Assembly: GCA_029747015.1 (NCBI GenBank)
Contig: JAKOGI010002975.1
Span: forward strand, 1 to 64,000
DNA from: Carnegiea gigantea
Taxonomy: Eukaryota > Streptophyta > Magnoliopsida > Caryophyllales > Cactaceae
DNA: 64,000 bases
Reading direction: 5' to 3'
In this document: positions 12,490 through 24,495 of the stretch, one piece after another
Numbering within the stretch: the stretch's first letter is position 1
How the letters are laid out: every line of letters begins with the position of its first letter
Translations under genes and position numbers: made by a program
The notes under the pieces: model-generated
Told to the model about the DNA's origin: nothing
What the model saw: the letters and a program-made list of their open reading frames with translations, nothing else
The model's database searches: none

Positions 12490-13850
12490 TGCTTGAATTT
12501 AGTAAGAAATTATCGAGTTCAGGAAGGATTTGACAAATATTATCCTCCCTGACCAATTTGTTGAAGAAAGCTATAAAGTTAGCAAGAAGATTAAACTGGT
12601 GGCTTATGCCTCCCAACAACTCAAGCCTTAGGAGAAGGATTACCTACCTATAATATAGAGTTAGTAGCTGTAGTTTTGCAGTGACAAAATCAATACTGAT
12701 CATCAAAACTTGAAGTATATCTTCTCTCAAAAGAAGCTCAGTTGACATGAAGCATCAGTTGTGGCAGATTCAATGTCAACCAAGAAAGGGAAATGTTGTG
12801 GCAGACACCCTGAATAGGAAGGCACAACATACCGTGATTACTGTAGTAATTGCTCAACTGAATCTCTTGAAAGAGTTTGAGGACTTAGACATTCAATTAG
12901 TGCCGCATAGAAAGGCGAATTTTCAACTGAATCTTACAGCCCTCCCTAACGGAGGCGTATGGACTTTGTCATGGGATTCCCTCAGATATAGTATATGACC
13001 GAGATCAGAGATTTCAAGCCTGTTATGGCAAGCACTTCAAAGAGCCTTTAGAACTAGATTGAACTTTTACAATTCTTGTCATCCTGAAATAGATGGGCAA
13101 GCATCTAAAAATATCAATGGATCAACTCTTCTAAGTTGGAGCCTATAGTACTTTACGACCTATGACCAACATGTGCATTTGAAGACAGTAGGGAACTCCC
13201 AACAGTCAACGTTGTGATAGCACTAGCAGAAAATCCTGCATTAAACATCAGGACAAACTAACAACAGACATTGATAACAAATCATCTTATGGGTCATGAA
13301 GATCTTCTCCAGCGTTTAATAAGGTGACACATGTCAGAAGATTCCTAAAAATATCCTTTTCAAAGCGACAGAAACGCTATGTTGATAAAAGAAGGAGATT
13401 GCTGGACTTTCATGTATATAGCAAAGTTTTTCAGAAAGTTTCATCAATTAAGGGTGTAAGGAGGTTGAACTGCAAACTAAATTGCGGTCTAGATCTTTTA
13501 GACCACGTCAGTTTATTGAAAGGCCGAATTGCATAGCTTGTCTACTGGATCTGCCTATATAACTCAAACTCGTGCATAACATGTTTCTTACCTCACAATT
13601 CAGCCGATACATTTTAGATCCTGACCACGCTGTCATAATCAAATCTATTGCAGTTATTGGGGGTCTTGTTTTTCAAGAGCACCTAGTTCAGATGTTATAT
13701 CACAGGATTAAGCAGTTAAGTATTAAGCAGATATCTTTAACCAAATTACTTTGGGCAAATGATATCTCCTCAGAAGCAACTTGACAAACTGAGAAGCAAG
13801 TGAAAGCCAAGTACCCATACTTATTTGAAATAACCTTGCATGTTTTGATA
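12490..13850 (+). pseudogene. Gypsy RNase H-integrase remnant, internal 2, zinc-binding region deleted
   Basis: RNase H traces lie at about 12530-12840. The open stretch 12747-12998 (MKHQLWQIQCQPRKGNVVAD...LNRKAQHT) matches the end of gypsy RNase H (KGK.N.VADALSRK). Integrase sequence jumps at about 12950 from the pre-integrase linker to the core end (MDFVMGFPQ region). The roughly 300 bp encoding the zinc-binding domain in internal 1 (about 6060-6360) are absent. The C-terminal piece at 13572-13784 reads SRYILDPDHAVIIKSIAVIG and then KLLWANDISSEAT, typical of the Tekay/Del tail. Confidence 0.75.
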
Positions 13851-13881
13851 AAGTTCCATAAGTTTCGAGGATGAAACTCTT

Positions 13882-13894
13882 TAAGGGGGGAAGG
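13882..13894 (+). other. Polypurine tract before LTR C
   Basis: TAAGGGGGGAAGG, one base before the LTR start TGTAATAGCCCAACCC. Identical to the tract at 7283-7295. Confidence 0.8.
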
Positions 13895-13895
13895 C

Positions 13896-16800
13896 TGTAA
13901 TAGCCCAACCCTAAATCATGTTTATTTATTTAATTAAGTTGTATTATTAATTTTTCGTATTTATTTATCTCAGTTAATCATCCCAGTTGGGAGAATTCAT
14001 TTGGGACTCCACTTTGCAATTCGAGTTTTATTTACCAAAAACAATTTTTCAGATAAATTGATATTAGGCCTCAATAATTATGGGTTAAAAGATTAAATTA
14101 CTTTTCATAACATTACAAAAATTTAATTTCGAGCTTTCAAAACAAAAATTAAATTAATTGCTTACGGTTTTGCTTTCTTTCCGAACCCGAGCTCATTCAA
14201 GGGCAATTTCGGCCCAAAGTTGAAGCCCAACAAGTTGTATCACTAACCTAGCTAATTAACCACGGTTTAAGCTTAATCATGGTTACTTTTGAGGGATAAA
14301 TTTGCAGCCAAGTGCTTTGTTTCTTCATTCTCAACTAAGTAAAAAGACAATCACACCAAAATATCAAAACTTTTCTCCCTCTCTTCCTCTTCATTTCTGC
14401 TGGCTGCTACTGCCATCCATTGCTGCCCCTTGCTGCCCCATTTCTACCGGAAACCACCACCAGAAACACCACCATCCAACCACCCCCAACACCCCTCTAG
14501 CCACCAACCACGTTCCCCTTTGTTCAAGCATCATTCACACCTCCTTTTTCGAGCATCAAGTGAGTAAACTCCAATCCCTATCATGCTGATTTTTGATTTT
14601 TAATCTTGTTTTTGTTGGTTTTTCTTGTTGAGCATGCTATTTTGATAAGATTAAGAGCTATCTTTGAAGTGTTTAAGTGTTGGTTAAGTATAAAAGCATG
14701 TGGGAGTTGAGATTGTTCATGATCATGCTAGTTTAAGTTTGAAGTGATGGATTTGGATTATTTTGGATTTGATTTTGCAATCCTTATCATTATAAATGAT
14801 TATGGTAATGTTGGTATGGTTTTGGATGAGTAAAGCGTGATTTTATTGGGGGTTTATGTGAAGAAAAGCTCGCAAATATGTGCTGATTGGGCTATAAATA
14901 GACCTAAAATAGGGGCCACTTCGGGATTAAATTGGTACTATATTGCACATTGAAAAATTATGATTTTTGGTGGCCTGATAGCTCAATGAGTTAGGTTTCA
15001 ATGGCATTTGGAGTTACTTAATTTCAAGCTGTGTAGGCAAAGTTATGACCACTTCACTGAAGACTGCGCCGAATACATTGAAACTGGGAGCAATTTTGAA
15101 CAATGGAATTACGAAAACAACTGGTGTTGATTGGCTCATTAGAAATTTGTGATTTTTGGTGTGTGGATAGATCAATGAGGTATCTTTCACATGCCTTTTG
15201 AATCACCTTAATCCGAGTTCTGTGGAAAAAGTTATGGTCGTTTTGCTACAACTATGCAAATTGGACTGAAGTTGTGCACGGTTGTGTTCTAGCCCAAATT
15301 TTAGGGACCTTACTATGTGAATCATGTCTCGTGTCACTAATAAAATTTTTAGTGGACATTATAAGCTTTTCATATTAGGGTTTACATCTTATTTGGAGGT
15401 CGGGAGTGAAAGATATGGATTTTCTAATGCAGACCATCAAACGGTAATATGAATGAATACAGAAATCGTGACATTTGGAAATATTTTCAAAAGTTTCTAT
15501 ATAATTATGAGTGTTGTAAAGAAATTACAAAGTGTAGTGAGTTTAACAATTGTGATTATGTATATAAGCTTACTTGGGTTTGAAAATTGAGTTAAGTGAG
15601 CATGAAAATAAAATTTGAGAAGTGGGCACAGTAATGGCTCAAATTAGTGTCTATCGGATCAACCAAGGTTATCTGAGCTTTTTATGAACCTCACAACATC
15701 TCTCATAGCATTGAACCTTCTATTATCCATTTCAAAGGCATTAGCCATTCTATTATCCATTCCAAAAGCATCACACTTTCCATTATCCATTTCAGAAATA
15801 TCAGAAACCCATATTTCAGTTATATCAATTAAAATCTTTTCATTATTACCTCAATCATTTCCATTTGATCTATTTCTCTTTAATTTGTTGTATTTCAATT
15901 TCAATAACCCTGACTGATTTATTATTCATATCATTTTGGTTTAACTTATCCTATATTGAATTAAAATCAGTTCATTTTAGTTTAACTTGTCTTATATTGA
16001 ATTATTGAAATTGTAGAAGTCTTTTTAAATAAATCGATTTCCATTAAAGCTACAAGCTATGTCAGTGAATATGGTTTACTAACTACATTTACCTATAATT
16101 ATATTTTTTAGTAGAATCGGGGCCTAATCTATCGTTTCCATTGTGCATAAGTATTATCAAGTGAAATATTATTTTAAAGACTTCAAGTACGTCCATTGCC
16201 TGTATCTTTAGACATCAGAGTGTATTTACCAACGTCATCATGTTTGGTAACTACACCAATGAATCAGTTTACACAGTAATTTATCAGTTAATTAGTGACC
16301 TCGTTAGTTATCATCTATAGGGCATTCGCCCTTCAGTTACCTGCGCGGCTTCAGGCCAGGTCCCCGATCAGCTTGGCAGGTGTACACCTATCCATAAATC
16401 ATAACAGTATCAAGGGGTTCACTATCTGATTATAATTAGTAATGCAGTTTTACATTCATCTCATTCCCTGTTTTAACTTAAATTGAATTGCAAAGCGGCC
16501 ACCTGAACAATTTCTTCAAAGATCATTTAACAATCCAGGAATGCATGTACTGAGTTTTGGCTCACAGTTCGAAATGTTTTTCATGTTTTATTTTAGACAA
16601 ATACTCAGAGAATTGACCTCATGCTAACAAATCAGTTGAAGAGAATAAGGGAAGTAAGAAAATCTGGATGGATCAGAAGTAATGCAGTATATGCATACTT
16701 TAAAACTGTATATTGAATTCTTCAGTGGATGGAGATGCAGATTACATGGTGAATTGTTTTTACTATAGTGTAAAAACCTTATATTAGTTAACAGTTGATT

Positions 16801-16992
16801 ATACATGGATTGATCAGGTGTATGTATATGTTTGAGGTTATGCTTAACTATGTTATTTATAGTACTAATGTTTCAAGCCTTATCCTTTTTGAACGGTGGT
16901 AATGCCCCTCTCATTGGGTTTATCAGATTATAATTGAGGGATTATTAAGGAAAATACAAACAATAAATCATGTTTATTTTGGGGGCGTTACA
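13896..16992 (+). repeat. LTR C (complete, 3097 bp)
   Basis: Starts TGTAATAGCCCAACCC after the PPT and ends GGGGGCGTTACA. Homologous to LTRs A and B but more diverged, with a duplicated AT-rich stretch near 15950-16000. The 30-bp array recurs at 15710-15799. The sequence after 16992 (CTTACTTTAAATG) is unrelated to the family, so this is the right end of the older element. The left target-site copy is outside the window. Confidence 0.85.
15710..15799 (+). repeat. 30-bp tandem repeat, 3 units, in LTR C
   Basis: Same position in the LTR as the arrays at 837 and 9081, with more substitutions. Confidence 0.65.
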
Positions 16993-17788
16993 CTTACTTT
17001 AAATGAAGTAGGAACCTTTGTGGTGCCTACTGGAGAAGGCATGCTAGTGGATGGGGGTTTTCGCCCTCACTAGCCATTTAGATAGGAACCAACAAGCCTA
17101 CTTGTAGTGAGGACAATGATAACTCTCACCCCCTTTAGATGAGAGCCTTTCTCTAGGCTTTTTATTGGAGGAAGACGTTCACTGTTTCTCCAACTTCACC
17201 TCCGCCTCATCCAACCCTAAAGGAATCGCAAGACGGTCGAGAAGACACTAAGGAGATAATCAAGAGGCTTTGTTTGGAGGTAGAGGAAATGTGGAGGAAA
17301 GAAGAAGAAAGAAAGATGGAAGAAAGGGTTTTAGCTAGCCTAGAAAGGGAGCGAGAAGAGAGAGAAAGAGAGAAGAGACTGCTTCAACTAGAACTGGCGC
17401 CAAAATAAAGTGATCTTTCGTGACACTGTGATCCATGGCATAGGCATGCCTTACTTGATCAAGTCCCTCTCAGGGCCTTAAAAGTGTGTGAATACCAGAG
17501 GTTCTTTGGCCATTAAGGGCCTTAATTTCTTCCTCTTCCTTCTCTTCCTTCTTTTTACTCTAATGTAGTTTTTGTTTTTGCTCTCCCCTTTTCCCCAATC
17601 TTAAGTTATGAATAATAACTCTAAGTGTTTTACCTTGTAACTAAAGCAGGCAAGGTTCTTGCCATTCAAGAGCCAACGCACTTCACAACTTCAAGTAAGA
17701 GATTTTTAGGGTTTCTTCCATTGTCATCTTGGTGTTTGTAAGCATGTAATGTACCCTTATCTAGGAATTTTTATGTTTAGTTCTTGTA
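16993..17788. other. Flank of the Tekay nest, left of the CACTA element; possibly 3' part of element X
   Basis: No homology to the LTRs on its left. It contains one coiled-coil-coding stretch on the + strand (17157-17408, separate entry) and otherwise AT-rich DNA. Since integrase sequence of element X is read on the minus strand from 22947 leftward, this region is where X's 3' end would lie. I could not find an LTR. Confidence 0.4.
17157..17408 (+). pseudogene. Charged coiled-coil C-terminal fragment, function unknown
   Basis: Open for 84 codons after a TAG at 17154 and ending in TAA at 17406. It runs from a proline-rich start (SPTSPPPHPTLK) into a strongly charged heptad-like segment (IIKRLCLEVEEMWRKEEERK, then LASLEREREERERE) and ends LLQLELAPK. 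The purine-rich bias of about 120 bp partly explains the Glu/Arg/Lys content, so a coding origin is not certain. It lies convergent to the Tat-like integrase at 22600-22947, the same relative position as the PMD relic next to the second Tat-like pol. It could therefore be the tail of an antisense extra ORF of element X. I do not recognise the protein. Confidence 0.35.
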
Positions 17789-20700
17789 CACTACAAGAAA
17801 TCTAATTTTTGTGGCAAATTTTTTGTGGAAAATTCAAAATTGTTGTAATATTTTAACAATATTAATGTACTTATAGCAAAATAATATTTGCCATAAAAAA
17901 GGCCCCTATTGTCGCAATTGTTCAAATTTGCCACTGTATGTTTGAGAATTTGTGTTTTATAGTTAGTAAAAATAGGTAAGCAAGACTTCAGCCTTCAGGG
18001 GTGAAATTTTGGACGAATAAAAATATTGCCTTCTTCCATTATTTCTTTAAATTGTTTTATTGTAAATTGTAATAGTGTTATGTAAATCGTTTCCCTATAT
18101 CTTATAGAAATCAGAGCTGTATGTTTGCTTTTCCTAGAAGGCATACTCGCAATTCTCTCTCTTGAATCCAATTCTAGGGTTTTCTTTCATATTGTAATTA
18201 TGCTCCCATGCTCTTTCATACCGAATTTGGCTTCATCACTTTAGTAGAGTCGAAGAATTCTAAGTCGTAGGCATGTTTTCATGCCTTTTCTCTAATTGGA
18301 AAAATCCCTAACTAATGAGAAAAGTGATGTCATATTCCAAAATTTAACTGTATCACATAATCTAGTTGTTTGGCAATTCAATCTTCTACAGCTAATTAGG
18401 TCAAATTATTTCTTCTTATGTTGAACTACTCGTTTCAAAGGTAATTGAAATTCACCCTCTCACTCCCTTCCTATGATTTGTTGTACTTTTAGGTGTTTGA
18501 AGTTCATTAGTTGAAAACCAGGATCAATTCTATTTGTTGTCTACCAATTCCCTCTGTAATTATTGATTCTGTTGCTTAGACTAGTGTAATAATACTCCTT
18601 TCTTTGAGTTATACTTGTTTGTTGCTATCTGGTAATTTTTGATTACGAAATATTTTTAATAGTCACTTTTCCTTGGAATTTAGTTCCTACTCTTCTTTCT
18701 CCCTCCCACCCCCAATAGAAAAGCTTGCTTCAACATCATGAAAATTAGAAAGTAGTATATAAGAAAGGTCTTGGAACGGTAGAAGTACAGACCAAACTCT
18801 TCTATGTGTTGAATAGATACTAATTAATTAAGAAAACCCTATGCAAACACTACCTTCAAGAACCTACCTGTGCAATCTGCAACTTAATTTCCCCCTATTA
18901 AGCTACTTAGGGTGTTGTGTCGGTAAAACTAAGTAGTGTACACATTAATCATTCAAGATGAAAATCGAAGAATTTTGTTGAGTTTAGGTTTTCTACTCCA
19001 TTTCATAGTTGTGCTTGTCTGCATTTATTGTGAGTTTAAGGAGGTAGAGTGAGCTCAACTAAAAAGATTAAAAGCCCTATAGGTTATCATTTCAAACTAT
19101 AACTATTTGCTAGTGAACCCATCTTAAAGCTGTAGGGAACCATATTTTATAAGGTTGAGGCCCATAGGTTTTGTACAACTCTCTATGCATTAATTGTTAT
19201 AATAGCATGCATATAGATCATCAAGATTATGATAAATTTTTTCCAAGGATTCTTACCCCCCCCAAAAGGAGAGCCATTTTATTTATTATCAGGTGAATGC
19301 AAGTAATTAGAAGATCTTTTTTTTGGGTATTGTATACATAAATTCTGATTTATACCTAAATAACAATGCAAACTTCATGTTGATTTTAAGGTGATACAAC
19401 TAATTCTAAGTCTTCAGTTATAATAAGAAGCACACTCTATCATATATCTCCAGTCCTTAACTCAATGATTTCTCTTAGGAAGGAATTCCAACCTATGCTC
19501 AATTCTACCATCCACAAGCTGACAATATTCTCCACATATTTAGTATTTCCTTATAGCAACATAGCATTTCTTCTTTCCAAATCCTATAATGGATACTTGT
19601 ACATCCCACCATGGCTATCCTTAAGGTTGTGATTCTTTTAGGTAACCTTCTTTGCATATGATTCCAACAAGTTTAAACAAATGTTTTCTCAGTTGGCTAA
19701 CCTAATCTTGCTAAAGTTATGCGAAAATTGTCTACTATCATTGTTTTATTTTACTAGTGACCCCATGATGTGAGCTACAAATGCTATTATATTTGTGGCT
19801 ACTGGCCACTACTCAATCCCTGTTATCCCCCACCCCTAAAAAAAGAAAAATACATAATCTATCACATGGCTTTCTTAGATATAAAAAACAACTAAAATTA
19901 TTCCATACTTCATGGATCAAACCTCAATAGGCTTTGCTCTTCTAGGGGAGGACATTCCTAATCACTTGAGTTCTTGTATTTCAATATTTAACCTATTCGA
20001 TGGAGTGAGCAGTAGCGCATCTTCAATATTTTGTTTAAGCATATGAATAAAAAAATCACTGCCGCAAAAAAAGGGTGCAACTATTTTGGTATATTTTTCT
20101 AACTATTATTTAGTATAGATGTCTTTAACTAGATTTGATCATATACTGAACTCGGATGCTTGGTACTTAGTATTGTCATGCTTTGCTTCTAATACTATTT
20201 TGTGTGCTGCTACTTTCATAATGATTGTCCTCATTGCTATCATTGTTGCTTGAGCTATAGTAGCTAGTATGTGTTGCTATTTTTCTTGTAATATCTAGTA
20301 TATTACACGTCTGCTATCGATGGTTGCTGCAACTAACCAAACCTTGTACCTAATCACTTATTGATGTCATTTCTCTTCTTTGTTATTGCTTCTAACTTAT
20401 TTGTATGCTAAATTTTGTGCTTTCCAAAATTTTTTGTATGATTGATATTGAGAATGAATAATAAACTAAGCTTATTAGTTGTTACGAACTTCCATGCCTA
20501 AGCTTGCCATCTATTCTCTCATCCTTAGTACACATACCCATGCTCTGGAGTATAGCTAATTTGTGACACTAATAGGTGCATACCTTTCCCTTTCATCAAT
20601 GTGCTATACAAGGTTGAGGCTAGCTGATGTTTGGGATGCTTATAAGATGGTATTTAAGTTTCTTATGTAATGAAATAAATTATGTCGTATTTCATATAAA

Positions 20701-21972
20701 TATATCACTCATAGTCTTAAATGCTTAATTGCAAATACCTTTGTGCCAACATGAGCTTTGGACCTATGCTCAAAATTCTAGTATGTTAAGCACGTATGGT
20801 TGTGCTATGGTTAACTCTTCAAGGATTAGGAAGTAACACGTACTAGCTATGCAACAACAATTACACAACCACTGTGCAATGGTTGTTGCAAAACTACTGC
20901 TGCACACAGTAGCCATTGCAATAGCCTACATTAGCTTGCAAAGCAGTAGCTAACATAGTAATAGCCTACACAACAACTAATACATAGTAGCAGCAACATA
21001 GTTTCACTCGACCATAGCATATACAAACAACCGTGTACCTCTACACATATAATGTACTTTGTTGGACAGTCGTATGTATTGTTCCTACATCTTCTTGTTT
21101 ATTTGGGAATTTATTGAAAGTACGTTGATATTGTTTTTGTACCTTGAAGATAGTTCTAATGCTTATTGTAAATTTCTCGTCTTTTGTGTAGATGACTAAC
21201 TCAAGTTGCGATGGACAAGCATGAAAAAATGGGGAGATAAAATGTTGATAATGAAGGATTCATTTTCTTTCTCATCCTCTCCCAATAATTAGCATGTTTT
21301 ATTTTCTTAGAATTTATATGGATTATTAGAATTTTTCTATAGATTGTAAATTTTGAGCGAACTACAATCGCTAAGATTTCATTACCTAGGCTACTATGTG
21401 GATGAAATTCTTGTATATGAACTGCAATTTAATTTCCAAGCTATGCCATTGATCTCTTTGTTTATCTAATGCATTATTCTATATGTTATATGTAGTGAAT
21501 ATTAAATAACCATTTCTATATATTAATTATATGATTGTAAATATCCACCAAATTTAATGTAAATGCAATTACAATATGAATTTAATATAAATATTTGAAT
21601 TGATAGAATACAAACGCATATTTTGTAGCCAGTGTCTGTTGTTCAAAAATATATTCAAATTTTCTGCCAAAATAGGGTTTCGTACCTAATTATATTACCA
21701 CAAATATAAAGCTTTTGCAGAAAATGCATTATTGTGATAATATTTGACTTGCTACAAATCATCATAACCTTGTGGCAAATTAATCTTTGTGGCAAATTAA
21801 ATTTTGTAACACTACGCCATTTGTTGCAGCATAAAAGTTTTGCACAAATTTTTTTTGTGACGCACTTTTCCTAATAATTTTTTAGATTGCCCCAAAAATG
21901 CTATTGTAGCAAATTTCAACTTATTGTGGCAAAAAATAGATGCCACAAATTCTAGATTTTCTTGTAGTGGTA
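17786..21972. mobile_element. Non-autonomous CACTA (En/Spm-type) DNA transposon, TSD GTA
   Basis: The element proper is 17789-21969 (4181 bp). It starts CACTACAAGAAATCTA and ends TAGATTTTCTTGTAGTG, an inverted repeat with the CACTA signature, flanked by GTA at 17786-17788 and 21970-21972. Subterminal regions carry many copies of TGTGGCAAAT or its complement in both orientations (17810-17930 and 21765-21950), as expected for transposase-binding repeats. No ORF over 60 codons resembles a transposase, so it depends on a helper. The interior is AT-rich, with a CAA/TGC-rich patch at about 20845-21000 capable of short hairpins; I see no captured gene. Confidence 0.85.
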
Positions 21973-22600
21973 CTTAGTCTATTATGCCCTAAGCTTTCCT
22001 ACTTCCATTACTCGTTTTCTCAAAGAAATTTTCTATTAATATGCTCATGGTTTATAACCAGGCTTGAACATCTATCCCATCTCACGAAAGAAAAGGGCCT
22101 CACTATCAAGCATTCGTATTATGTATTGTGAATTTTAGATCCTGTGTGACTCCTTTACTAGAATTTATTCATCTTACGTCTTGATTTAGTCTTATGAGTT
22201 TTCTGTCACCAATCTCGTAGTGGAATTTCCTGACTCAGTCTTATGAATCTTACTCCTTATAAGTCTTAACACAACTTTCGCTGAATCTATGGACTTGTCT
22301 TAGGTGTTTTTCCTACATCTCGATAATATTTATCTTATTCATGCTTATATCACATAGCCCATAATACAAACTTGAATAAGAGGGAATGTAAAAGCTACTT
22401 TATTAATTTACTACGATGCAAATTTCACGCACAGGTTACTGATGTTGCCTCGTGCTAGCATGGAATATGATTTTCTTGTACAGAAAATCTTTGCATGATA
22501 GCATTTGAGATTGTCCACATCCTAAGTATTTGGAGCATCTTTGCTCCCAATGTGAGTAGTTTATAGGTGCTTGTGAATACTTCTTCTTTAATACCGTACT
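21973..22600. other. AT-rich DNA between CACTA element and integrase relic, probably 3' part of element X
   Basis: No convincing ORF or repeat. It continues directly from 17788 across the CACTA insertion. By position it would be the 3' end of element X on the minus strand. Confidence 0.35.
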
Positions 22601-22947
22601 GTTTTTCCTTATTCCTAGTTTTTCTGGGTGCTTTCCAACTACTTATATGTCTTTCAGGACTAGATGTCTAGGCTTTAAGGATCAATGATTCATCCTCCTA
22701 TTGTGTACCTTATCAATCCTAACTTTGTATAGCTCAATCCTCAATGTAGCTTCTTCCCTCACTTCTGCCAATAGATCTAGGGCTTTAGTTTGTACCCTTT
22801 TGTTCTAAGGTGGCTCATACCTTTTTACCTTTAGACTATTTTCACCAACTTCTTTAAGTATAAGGGCTTCTACATCATTTGTAAGCTTAGAGAGTGTGTG
22901 ACCCTTGAAGTTTTCATAAATGTTCCTAAGGACCATAGGATCTCTAG
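22600..22947 (-). pseudogene. Tat-like gypsy integrase, C-terminal part (element X)
   Basis: Minus-strand reading from 22947 leftward gives, in shifting frames, the end of an integrase. First comes a WSLGT...SLQ stretch equivalent to the usual LWAYRTT...FSL region. Then around 22730-22770 it reads ALDLLAEVREEATLRIELY, matching the highly conserved LDLLEEVREEA..R segment of plant Tat-lineage integrases, followed by traces of the C-terminal domain. The preceding integrase core lies beyond the 22948-31972 insertion, at 31973-32460. TSD-like pentamers (TCTAG at 22943-22947, TATAG at 31973-31977) flank that insertion. Many stops; non-functional. Confidence 0.75.
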
Positions 22948-24476
22948 TGTTGTGAATTTCCACAAGCATACGATTTATCACCGTAGTAATTACAGGTCTC
23001 GATCCTCAGGAATGGGTCAAAATTGGTTGCTAAATGTCACACTTATTTAGTAACTCTAGTTGCTAAATAAAATAAATTTTATTCAATGCTATGACATTTT
23101 AGATCTAACAAATCGCAATAGTTCAAATCAACTTGATGACTAAATAAACTAAATAATAAAGTACTCTAAAATAATTAAATTTCTAACTTAAGACTAATTA
23201 CACGTATAAATTCATAATAAAATGGAAAGATTGAGAAGATTACTGGCAGGGAACCAAAGAAAATCAAAGTGCATCAGAACAGAGCATATGACTAGAGCAA
23301 TTTAACCCAGAGCAACGAATGGTGAGCGAAAATCTTTAACCTAATTCTTCAATTAGCTAGAACTGGGAGACATAGAGTTGGAAATTCGAAACACTTTGCC
23401 TGGGATTTTGAGTGACAAATTAGGAACCGAATTAGAGATTAGCAACACGAAGATTCTAACGTCATGCACAGATTCAACAAGCTAGCCTCAATCAAATTGA
23501 TTTAGTGAACTAAAATACAAAACTGAATCTTGAAAAAGAAGAACTGACAAACAAAAAAAAAAAAATCAAAAACAAACACAAGTACTCCTCCACTCTATGA
23601 ATTTGAATCTGAAAAACAAAAGAAATGAAAGCTCGAATTCGAATCAGTACTTCAACCTAATTTGTTACCCTCTCTATGTTAATCTACTCAGCCCCTGCTC
23701 TACTTTTAACCGTCTTCTTGAAGGCCCCGAAGAACGCCGCCCAACTTCATCTCGATTGCTCATTCATTCTGAATTAAATTCAATTTCATGGCCCTAAGTT
23801 TTTTGTTTGTAATAGCCAAGCTGGGAATTGATGGAGGAGAAGTGAGTATATGGAATAAGTAATGGATGCCGAATTGATGGAGGAAGATAAAGGAGAAGAA
23901 GGGCTATGGTTATGATGAGGAAGAAGAAGGGCTCGGCCTTGTTTTGCTCCTCTACTTTTCTTGTTTTCGAGTTCCCTGAACCAAAGATGAAGAAGAAGAA
24001 AGGACGGCGAGGAGGGCCACTGGACTGGCCTCACGTGCGAGGCACGTGTGAGAAAAAAGAAGGGCAGGCTGGGAGAAGAAGAGACCAAACTGGGCCAGGG
24101 AAAGGAAAAGAAAGAGCCGGCCTAGCGAGAGAAAGAACTGAGGGAAGACAGAAAAAGGGAAAGTATGTGGGCCAGCCCAAGGAGGGAAAAGTGAGAAAAT
24201 GAGAATATAGGGCAGCGCTTGGGCTGCATGGTAGGTAAAAGAGGGAAGAAGGCAGTTGGGCTCCTGATCTTGGGCCGCTGGGAAGGGCTCTGATCTTTCT
24301 TTCTCCTTTTTGGCTTGATCTAAAGCTTGTTTTCAGCATTGTTTATTATCTTTCTCAAGTTTTTTTCAATTCCTACATAATAAATAAAATAATATTAAAA
24401 TTCTAAATTAATAATTTATTTTGAGCAATTATTAGATATTAAAAGGATATAAAATATCATCATTTCAAGTTGAATA
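22948..24476 (-). repeat. Left (3') LTR of the gag-only element, 1529 bp
   Basis: On the + strand it runs from TGTTGTGAATTTCC to TTTCAAGTTGAATA. It matches 29020-30459 plus 31880-31972 throughout. The G/A-rich stretch at 23890-24200 gives long but meaningless ORFs on both strands. It contains two CACGTG G-boxes 5 bp apart (24032 and 24043). Confidence 0.8.
24032..24048. promoter_or_regulatory. Paired G-boxes (CACGTG x2) in LTR
   Basis: CACGTG at 24032-24037 and 24043-24048, within a near-palindrome. In the right LTR the first is kept (30107-30112) and the second is CATGTG (30118-30123). The nested solo LTR has one at 31496-31501. G-boxes bind bZIP and bHLH factors; a role here is inference. 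Confidence 0.4.
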
Positions 24477-24495
24477 AATACCCCCACACCTAAGT
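24477..24495 (-). other. Polypurine tract of the gag-only element
   Basis: The + strand reads AATACCCCCACACCTAAG next to the left LTR, i.e. CTTAGGTGTGGGGGTATT on the minus strand. This is the usual plus-strand primer position. Confidence 0.65.

Larger units (their letters stand above)
10304..16992 (+). mobile_element. Older Tekay/Del-like gypsy element, right part (internal 2 - LTR C)
   Basis: Same family and orientation as 1-10303, but more decayed. Internal 2 begins abruptly at the base after LTR B with ACTTGCTTAAATT, which corresponds to 3405 of internal 1. The most economical reading is that the younger element inserted here, so the older element's 5' LTR, PBS and leader should lie left of the window. 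It has lost about 100 bp of RT around the catalytic box and about 300 bp of integrase relative to internal 1. Confidence 0.7.

Noticed and set aside
14302..14589. 95-codon Pro/His-rich ORF in LTR C
   Set aside because: C-rich leader-like part of the LTR; absent as an ORF in the other LTR copies.
20840..21000. Possible CRISPR-like or satellite repeat in the CACTA interior
   Set aside because: Only short CAA/TGC/TAGTAG words without regular spacing; a plant genome in any case.
23597..24339. Several ORFs of 66-102 codons on both strands in the gag-only element's LTR (and equivalents at 29671-30400)
   Set aside because: Purine-rich strand bias gives open frames on both strands; the same region in the other LTR has different frames open.
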